Shown: in pieces, positions 1 to 4,157 of the stretch
How the letters are laid out: every line of letters starts with the position of its first letter
Numbering within the stretch: position 1 is the first letter of the stretch
From: an uncultured Collinsella sp.
GTDB lineage: Bacteria; Actinomycetota; Coriobacteriia; Coriobacteriales; Coriobacteriaceae
Direction: 5' to 3'
Assembly: GCA_958353395.1 (NCBI GenBank)
Contig: CATWSG010000039.1
Location: 1-5,926 of the forward strand
Length of the DNA: 5,926 nucleotides
Position numbers and translations under genes: made by a program
The notes under the pieces: model-generated
What the model was told of the DNA's origin: nothing
Seen by the model: only the letters and a program-made list of their open reading frames with translations
Databases searched by the model: none

Positions 1-11
1 CACAACACCTG

Positions 12-40
12 TTTAATGGGGCAGGGGGTTAGGTTATACT
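12..40 (+). promoter_or_regulatory. Probable promoter of the Rrf2-glycosylase operon
   Basis: A good -10 hexamer, TATACT, lies at 35-40. A weak -35-like TTTAAT lies 17 bases upstream at 12-17. The transcript would start near 47 and carry a leader of about 150 bases before the regulator's ATG at 201. The -35 is poor, as is common in actinobacteria or at regulated promoters. The leader contains a small perfect dyad, TTGAT-GCA-ATCAA (62-74), which could be an autoregulatory operator. Sequence before 12 shows nothing I can assign. Confidence 0.35.
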
Positions 41-200
41 AAGTTTCGCTGTAGGCCGGTATTGATGCAATCAACTTCAGGCTCGGCATCCAGTGGACAC
101 CCGATTTGCTATTTGGCTGTCCTGGCATTCGTTTGGCGTCTCGACGTAAGCTCGGCCCCGGAGCCCGTTCGAGCTGTTCCTATTCCTTGAAAGGGGAAAA

Positions 201-686
201 ATGGACATATCGAGGAAGACTGACTATGCCCTTCGCATGCTTGCGATGCTTGCCGAGGAGCCGGAGCGGCTGCTTTCTGTTCGCACTGCCGCCGAAGAGG
301 TCAACGTGCCCTATTCGTTCGCGCGTTCGATTCAGCATGGCTTGGTTCAGGCTGGCATCGTGGAGAGCCTGCGCGGCGTCCGTGGCGGCATGCGTCTTAA
401 GGTCAGCCCGGACGACGTCACCATTCGTCAGGTCGTCGAGGCCGTTCAGGGTCCTATGGTTATGAATGATTGCACCGCACCCGATGGCGACTGTGCACGC
501 ATGGGTACGTGCTGCTATCATCCCCTGTGGGCCGGAGCTCAAGCGTTGATGCGCGACTACCTCGATTCCGTTTCGCTGGGCGATATCGTCGCTCACCGCC
601 AGTTCCCGGCCGTCGACCCCAAGTTTGCCGACCGCGATGCGTTTCCCGAGTACGCCGCCTGTGCGTGTGCTTGCCAGGAGGAATAA
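201..686 (+). CDS. Rrf2-family transcriptional regulator with Fe-S-type cysteines
   Basis: This 161-residue protein begins MDISRKTDYALRMLAMLAEE, the characteristic opening of Rrf2 winged-helix regulators (IscR, NsrR, CymR, RsrR group). Residues 1-65 form the DNA-binding winged helix, with the wing near the Gly/Arg-rich stretch at 58-66. A central cysteine cluster, C91, C98, C104 and C105 (C-x6-C-x5-CC), sits where IscR and NsrR bind their Fe-S cluster, so a redox- or NO-sensitive cluster is likely. The tail carries a further C154-x-C156-x-C158 motif. The length is normal for the family. The start is set by GAAAGGGG (189-196), four bases before the ATG. The glycosylase follows after 21 bases, so the two are probably co-transcribed, and the rubrerythrin further on is a plausible target. 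The family is confident; the signal sensed and the target genes are inferred. Confidence 0.9.
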   Translation: MDISRKTDYALRMLAMLAEEPERLLSVRTAAEEVNVPYSFARSIQHGLVQAGIVESLRGVRGGMRLKVSPDDVTIRQVVEAVQGPMVMNDCTAPDGDCARMGTCCYHPLWAGAQALMRDYLDSVSLGDIVAHRQFPAVDPKFADRDAFPEYAACACACQEE

Positions 687-707
687 CGCCGCATAAGGAG
701 CATAGAT

Positions 708-1613
708 ATGATTCAGGACCCCTTTCGTTCGATGATTCGATCGGAAGGGGTCCTGCGCTATCGCGACCTTCCGTGGCGACGTACGCGTGACCCGTACATT
801 ATTTGGCTCTCCGAGGTCATGCTGCAGCAGACGCAGGTGCCGCGCGTGGAGACGCGCATGCCGGCGTGGCTCGAGCGCTTCCCGACTGTGCAGGCACTTG
901 CGCAGGCGGCACCCTCGGACGTTTTGGACGCTTGGCAGGGCATGGGCTACAACCGTCGTGCTCTGGCACTTCACAGGGCTTCACAGCGGCTAGTAGAGGA
1001 CTGGGGCGGGGAGTTCCCGCGCGAGACGCGCGATCTGGTCGCCCTGCCCGGTATTGGGCCGGCGACGGCGCAGGGCATTCGGTCGTTCGCGTTCGATCTT
1101 CCGGGCGTGTATCTGGAGACCAACGTGCGCACGGTCTTTCTGCACCATTTCTTTCCCGACGTGCCGGCTGTTCCCGATCGCGAGCTGGTGCCGCTGATTC
1201 AGGCGGCCTGCCCGGCGGCTCCCGGTGCGACGGCGGACGAGATTGCCCCCTTTGCCGCGCCTCAAGACGACGCCGACACGCCGCGCGCGTGGTATTACGC
1301 GCTGCTGGATTATGGTGCGTATCTTAAGAAGACGTTGCCCAATCCGTCTAGGCGATCGGCGGGCTATAGCCGCCAGTCCAAGTTTGAGGGTTCGCGTCGT
1401 CAAAAGCGCGCCCACATCGTGCGCATGCTGCTGGCAGCGCGCGATGGGCAGCCGGCGGGTATTACGCTCGATGAAGCCGTTGCAGGCGTTAACGAGATGG
1501 AGGCGGCAGCCGGCCGAGAGCCGGTCGAGCGCGAGCTGGTTGCAAGCATTCTTGCCGACCTGGAACGCGAGGGATTCTGCCGCGTCGAGGGTAATCGCTG
1601 GCTGAGCGTCTAG
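708..1613 (+). CDS. MutY-like HhH-GPD DNA glycosylase without Fe-S cluster
   Basis: The 301-residue protein belongs to the endonuclease III/MutY superfamily that excises damaged or mispaired bases. The MutY N-lobe signature is intact: WLSEVMLQQTQV (33-44) supplies catalytic Glu36 (equivalent to E. coli E37), followed by GYNRRA (80-85). The helix-hairpin-helix is LPGIGPATA (113-121). At the position of the catalytic Asp (E. coli D138) it has Glu137 in YLETNVRTVF. The four Cys that bind 4Fe-4S in MutY are absent: the protein has only C168 and C291, and the cluster region is replaced by a basic PNPSRRS...QSKFEGSRRQ segment (211-232). The C-terminal ~70 residues resemble a small winged helix, not the NUDIX-like 8-oxoG domain. 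AAGGAG (695-700) sets the start. It would usually be annotated A/G-specific adenine glycosylase, but its substrate may differ. It probably shares a transcript with the Rrf2 gene. Confidence 0.85.
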   Translation: MIQDPFRSMIRSEGVLRYRDLPWRRTRDPYIIWLSEVMLQQTQVPRVETRMPAWLERFPTVQALAQAAPSDVLDAWQGMGYNRRALALHRASQRLVEDWGGEFPRETRDLVALPGIGPATAQGIRSFAFDLPGVYLETNVRTVFLHHFFPDVPAVPDRELVPLIQAACPAAPGATADEIAPFAAPQDDADTPRAWYYALLDYGAYLKKTLPNPSRRSAGYSRQSKFEGSRRQKRAHIVRMLLAARDGQPAGITLDEAVAGVNEMEAAAGREPVERELVASILADLEREGFCRVEGNRWLSV

Positions 1614-1624
1614 CTCGCTTGAAT

Positions 1625-1657
1625 TTGAAGAACGAGATTGTAAGGTTTAGATTCTCG
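1625..1657 (+). promoter_or_regulatory. Candidate rubrerythrin promoter with overlapping dyad
   Basis: TTGAAG (1625-1630) and TAGATT (1648-1653) are spaced by 17 bases, and each matches the sigma-70 consensus at four of six positions. An imperfect dyad, CGAGATTGT (1633-1641) facing AGATTCTCG (1649-1657), overlaps the spacer and -10, where a repressor could block polymerase. Whether the upstream Rrf2 protein binds here cannot be told from sequence. The element lies about 70 bases before the rubrerythrin ATG. Confidence 0.35.
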
Positions 1658-1727
1658 GCATGGGGGCATCCTAAAGATAGGGCCGCTCGAAGCCTACGGG
1701 CGGCATGTGTTGAAGGGAAGTACACCT

Positions 1728-2267
1728 ATGGATTTTGAGAATTCCCAAACCAAGAAGAACCTCGAGGCCGCTTTTGCCGGTGAGTCGCAGGCGCATACCA
1801 AGTATCGCTACTATGCATCCAAGGCCAAGAAGGACGGCTACGTTCAGATCTCGAATATCTTTGCCGAGACCGCGGGCAACGAGTCCGAGCACGCTAAGCT
1901 GTGGTTTAAGTATCTGCACGACGGTGCCGTTCCGGGCACTCTGGACAACCTGCGTGATGCCGCGGCAGGCGAGAACTACGAGTGGACCACGATGTACGAC
2001 GAGTTTGCCAAGACCGCCGAGGAAGAGGGCTTTGCCGAGATCGCCGCAAAGTTCCGTGGCGTCGGTGCCGTCGAGAAGGCCCATGAGGAGCGCTACAATA
2101 AACTCGTCGAGCGCATCGAGTCGGGCGAAGTGTTTGAGCGCGAGGGCGTAAAGGTGTGGAAGTGCCTGAACTGCGGGCACCTGCATGTGGGTGCCGAGGC
2201 GCCCGAGGTGTGCCCGGTGTGCAACCATCCCAAGGCGTATTTTGAGGAGCAGGTGGTGAACTACTAG
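1728..2267 (+). CDS. rbr: Rubrerythrin (diiron peroxidase with rubredoxin tail)
   Basis: This 179-residue protein is a full classical rubrerythrin, a cytoplasmic NAD(P)H-linked peroxidase that protects anaerobes from hydrogen peroxide. The four-helix ferritin-like domain (about 1-135) carries the expected diiron ligands: E19, E52 with H55 (E-x-x-H), E82/E85 (E-x-x-E), and E116 with H119. The C-terminal rubredoxin domain binds one Fe(SCys)4 through C146-L-N-C149 and C162-P-V-C165, spaced as in the family. ATG at 1728 is preferred: AAGGGAAG (1713-1720) lies seven bases upstream, and family members start at MDFENSQTKKNL. An in-frame GTG at 1707 would add seven residues but lies upstream of this ribosome site. 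It has its own upstream promoter candidate and ends in a structured repeat with a terminator, so it is probably monocistronic. No key residue is missing. Confidence 0.97.
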   Translation: MDFENSQTKKNLEAAFAGESQAHTKYRYYASKAKKDGYVQISNIFAETAGNESEHAKLWFKYLHDGAVPGTLDNLRDAAAGENYEWTTMYDEFAKTAEEEGFAEIAAKFRGVGAVEKAHEERYNKLVERIESGEVFEREGVKVWKCLNCGHLHVGAEAPEVCPVCNHPKAYFEEQVVNY

Positions 2268-2280
2268 CGCGTGGCGCTAG
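2264..2280 (+). other. Small perfect hairpin over the rubrerythrin stop codon
   Basis: CTAGCGC (2264-2270) and GCGCTAG (2274-2280) form a 7-bp perfect stem with a 3-base loop, and the TAG stop (2265-2267) lies inside the left arm. There is no T-run, so it is not a terminator. It may be a 3'-end stabiliser or chance; it sits 9 bases before the long stem of the repeat. Confidence 0.3.
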
Positions 2281-2288
2281 CGTGAGCT

Positions 2289-2461
2289 GGGCCGGGAGGG
2301 CAGGACTACCTTCCCTCCTCGCTCACGGCTTCGCAGGGTCGCGTTGAGGGAAGGTAGTCCTGCCCTCCCGGCCCGCGTTGGGTCGTCGCGTGCTCGTTAC
2401 TGAAAAGCTGATTAGAAGTTTGCGTGCCGCCCCCTTTTGGGGCGGCACGTTTTTGTATGGG
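2289..2461 (+). repeat. Structured repeat, copy 1 (long hairpin + linker + terminator)
   Basis: The first of two direct copies. Arm 2289-2317 pairs perfectly with 2346-2374 (29 bp). The 28-base loop holds a 25-base core (2319-2343) identical to copy 2. A short variable stretch follows, then a 33-base linker (2380-2412) identical to copy 2. An intrinsic terminator with its T-run closes the element, and a common ATGGG follows it. The stem arms differ from copy 2 at 12 of 29 positions but remain complementary. It begins 21 bases after the rubrerythrin stop, so it probably forms that gene's 3' UTR. It is likely a genome-wide family, judging from its modular form, but the window shows only two copies. 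Confidence 0.9.
2423..2454 (+). terminator. Intrinsic terminator at the end of repeat copy 1
   Basis: CGTGCCGCCCC (2423-2433) pairs with GGGGCGGCACG (2439-2449) across a CTTTT loop. Five T residues follow directly at 2450-2454. An 11-bp GC-rich stem with a T-tract is a textbook Rho-independent terminator, here ending the rubrerythrin transcript. Confidence 0.92.
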
Positions 2462-2471
2462 AGCCGGTTGG

Positions 2472-2500
2472 GACGGCACCGTTCATGGGTGGGGTACACT
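2472..2500 (+). promoter_or_regulatory. Weak candidate promoter for the four-helix membrane protein
   Basis: TACACT (2495-2500) in the context GGGGTACACT is a -10 candidate 42 bases before the ATG. No convincing -35 lies at 16-18 bases upstream. A promoter is needed somewhere here, because a strong terminator ends at 2454. The GGGGTA-prefixed hexamer recurs before rmuC (GGGGTAAGAT, 4100-4109). Confidence 0.35.
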
Positions 2501-2542
2501 GGGTAGCGTTGGCTATTCGTTTCCTCTTGTGAGGTGTTGGTT

Positions 2543-3175
2543 ATGGGTAAGAAGTCTCGGGCTCGGGTTGCTGCGGCGGGGACTCGCAAGGATCCTGGTC
2601 GTCGGGTTGCCGAGGGTAAAAAGGTCGATCGTGTCGAGAAGGACAAGAAGGTTGGCGCGCATGCTCATCCTGAGTGGGCGCCTCACCTCAATACGGCTAG
2701 CGAGGATCTGACTGCTAAGTTGTTTACTCTGGTCGAGGTTATCTTGGGCGTGGTGCCCGTGGTGGTCATTGGCTTGTTCTTGGCTTCGAAAGATGCCACG
2801 AGTGTCGATAAGCTCAGCGAGGTCTTTTCGCAGGACCCCTCGATGGTGGTTACGTTTATCTCCGCCTGCTTGCAGCCGTTTGTGGCGTACATGCTGTACA
2901 TGATTTATCGCAAATACTGCGAGGGCGACGCTGGTTTTGCCGCCGGCAACCTGATCGGTCTTCTGTGCTCCGAGATCTTGCTGCTCAATATTCCCGGCGT
3001 CATCGGCATGGGTATCTTGTTGTGGCGTGTTTGGCGCAATGTTGCCCCGCACTTCGAGAGCTGGCTTATCGAGCGCCGTGTTGTGGGCGTGTTGGCAGAT
3101 ATTGTCGGTTCGCTCGTGATCCTGGCCCTGGCGTTTATGTGTGCCGCCGCCGCACGAGGTCTCGCGGGCATGTAG
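2543..3175 (+). CDS. Four-helix membrane protein of unknown function
   Basis: I do not recognise this 210-residue protein. Residues 1-38 are strongly basic and Lys/Arg-rich (MGKKSRARVA..., KKVDRVEKDKK), probably a cytoplasmic tail that could touch nucleic acid or acidic lipid. Four hydrophobic segments follow: about 60-82, 101-122, 135-162 and 180-204. C127 is absent, so the only cysteines are C109, C126, C142 and C200, mostly in or near the helices, with no CxxC motif. No catalytic motif is visible. The start at 2543 is chosen because GAGGTG (2531-2536) lies six bases upstream; a GTG at 2534 would overlap that site. The gene stands alone between two copies of the same structured repeat, with a terminator on each side, so it is its own transcription unit. 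Codon use appears richer in T-ending codons than in RmuC. Membrane location is secure; function is unknown. Confidence 0.85.
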   Translation: MGKKSRARVAAAGTRKDPGRRVAEGKKVDRVEKDKKVGAHAHPEWAPHLNTASEDLTAKLFTLVEVILGVVPVVVIGLFLASKDATSVDKLSEVFSQDPSMVVTFISACLQPFVAYMLYMIYRKYCEGDAGFAAGNLIGLLCSEILLLNIPGVIGMGILLWRVWRNVAPHFESWLIERRVVGVLADIVGSLVILALAFMCAAAARGLAGM

Positions 3176-3193
3176 TCTGTCCTCACCGACCAC

Positions 3194-3365
3194 GGAGCGC
3201 AGGGCGGGGAAACCTTTCCCTCTCGCTCACGGCTTCGCAGGGTCGCGCGAGGCAAAGGTTTCCCCGCCCTGCGCTCCGGCTTCGGGTCGTCGCGTGCTCG
3301 TTACTGAAAAGCTGATAAAAAAGTTTGTGTGCCGCCCCTTTAGGGGCGGCACGTTTTTGTATGGG
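3194..3365 (+). repeat. Structured repeat, copy 2 (long hairpin + linker + terminator)
   Basis: The second direct copy, about 904 bases after copy 1. Arm 3194-3222 pairs with 3249-3277 over 29 positions with a single C-C mismatch (3218/3253). The 26-base loop contains the same 25-base core (3223-3247). The linker at 3284-3316 is identical to copy 1 for 33 bases, and the closing terminator differs from copy 1 in its loop and flanks. It starts 18 bases after the stop of the four-helix membrane protein and likely forms that gene's 3' UTR. The conserved loop and linker with divergent but compensated arms point to selection on RNA or DNA structure. Confidence 0.9.
3328..3358 (+). terminator. Intrinsic terminator at the end of repeat copy 2
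   Basis: GTGCCGCCCC (3329-3338) pairs with GGGGCGGCAC (3343-3352) across a TTTA loop, extended by a T3328-G3353 wobble. TTTTT follows at 3354-3358. In copy 1 the closing pair is C-G, so pairing is kept. It ends the transcript of the four-helix membrane protein gene. Confidence 0.92.
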
Positions 3366-3611
3366 GTCCCGGTCTTCACAATTTTCGTCAAGCTTTTGGT
3401 CAGCTTTTGGTTAGTTGGCGGGTTAGCGGAAGGGCAAAAGATCATTCGATAAAAAAGCTCAGAGAAAGTGCTGGTAGGGGAGTTGTTGAGGTTTTCGACA
3501 GCTTTTGTCAACAAGAAACTTTGCAGCTATTGCTACGGATTGCGTTGCCGTTGCCTTGGCGGTGCGGGATGCTGGGCGTAAGCGTCGAATGCTCCGATTG
3601 AGGAGGCCAGC
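3366..3611 (+). other. AT-richer intergenic spacer with direct and inverted repeats
   Basis: No convincing gene lies here. AGCTTTTGGT occurs twice, 11 bases apart (3391-3400 and 3402-3411), about one helical turn, and AGCTTTTG recurs at 3500-3507. TTGTTGA (3483-3489) and TCAACAA (3508-3514) form an inverted repeat around an 18-base centre. A promoter candidate is TTGTCA (3506-3511), 16 bases before TATTGC (3528-3533), for the gene at 3612. These are plausible protein-binding sites, but no known operator consensus is recognised. Confidence 0.45.
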
Positions 3612-4034
3612 ATGGACCTGTTTCTTGAGACTCCGCAGCAACAAGCTGAGCGCATGTTGCGCCAGCAGCAACGGCTCATGGAGATGCAAATGCAAGGGGT
3701 AGCCGCTCAGCCCCCTGCGCAAAATGCCACGCCCACGGTTTCGCCTGCGGGCGGATCGGCGCCAGAGAACTATTCCGTACAACAAGATTCATATGCGCAG
3801 GAGCTTGCGTTCGACAAACGCCGCACGCGTCACCGCCGCATGGGCCAGCGCCTGCGCACATTAGCGATGGTCGTGCTCATTCCGTTAGGACTTGCGGCGA
3901 TTTTCTTGGTCTCGTATGCGCTCACCTGCATCCTAAACGGTGCTTCGCCCAGTGAAGTGCTCCAACATCTGTCAGCCCTCGGCCAGCGCCTAGGCGATGT
4001 CATAACAACCATCCGCGCCGGCTGGGAGAGTTAG
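3612..4034 (+). CDS. Small single-pass membrane protein, Gln-rich N-terminus
   Basis: I do not recognise this 140-residue protein. Its N-terminal 30 residues are Gln/Met-rich and probably helical or coiled-coil (PQQQAERMLRQQQRLMEMQM). A Pro/Ala/Ser-rich flexible linker follows (about 31-60). A strongly basic patch, KRRTRHRRMGQRLR (69-82), precedes one transmembrane segment at about 84-108. By the positive-inside rule the N-terminus is cytoplasmic. A short C-terminal amphipathic helix (113-136) lies outside. There is no signal peptidase site and no catalytic motif. The start is well supported by GAGGAGG (3600-3606), five bases upstream. A 123-base gap separates it from rmuC, with a possible separate promoter there. 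Its layout resembles small envelope or scaffold proteins, but no role can be assigned. Confidence 0.8.
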   Translation: MDLFLETPQQQAERMLRQQQRLMEMQMQGVAAQPPAQNATPTVSPAGGSAPENYSVQQDSYAQELAFDKRRTRHRRMGQRLRTLAMVVLIPLGLAAIFLVSYALTCILNGASPSEVLQHLSALGQRLGDVITTIRAGWES

Positions 4035-4099
4035 CGTTTTGATGCCTGTGGCCCAAAATCCATTTGCCCGATTCCCGTGGAGCGCTCGGTGCGTGCGGC

Positions 4100-4109
4100 G
4101 GGGTAAGAT
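4100..4109 (+). promoter_or_regulatory. Weak candidate -10 region for rmuC
   Basis: TAAGAT (4104-4109) within GGGGTAAGAT would start transcription about 42 bases before the rmuC ATG. The expected -35 window (around 4081-4086) has no match. The same GGGGTA prefix and spacing to the ATG occur upstream of the gene at 2543, which modestly supports it. Confidence 0.3.
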
Positions 4110-4157
4110 TGATCGCGGTTTTGATTGGTGGTCGATTGAGTTTATTGGGCGGAGTCT

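Noticed and set aside
180..974. Long minus-strand ORF of 264 codons opposite the regulator and glycosylase
   Set aside because: It is antisense to two clear families, with no recognisable domain. Long antisense frames are expected in GC-rich coding DNA.
1671..2228. Minus-strand ORF opposite rubrerythrin
   Set aside because: It is a shadow of a strongly conserved gene; the composition is typical of antisense translation and no start signal is evident.
2289..2374. MITE or insertion-sequence ends
   Set aside because: The inverted arms differ between copies while staying self-complementary. Transposon terminal repeats would be conserved in sequence, and no flanking target duplication is visible.
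2377..2383. Integron-like attC core GTTGGGT next to the copy 1 stem
   Set aside because: It matches GTTRRRY only in copy 1; copy 2 reads TTCGGGT. The stem lacks the extrahelical bases typical of attC, and no integrase is present.
2323..2646. Minus-strand ORF across repeat copy 1 (and its twin at 3227-3514)
   Set aside because: Runs through a terminator and a perfect hairpin and overlaps the start of a good + strand gene. The shared tail is explained by the repeat itself. No ribosome site supports a minus-strand gene.
3316..3353. Copy 2 terminator acting in both directions
   Set aside because: The A-run that would be the minus-strand T-tract is separated from the stem by several bases, and no minus-strand gene approaches from the right.
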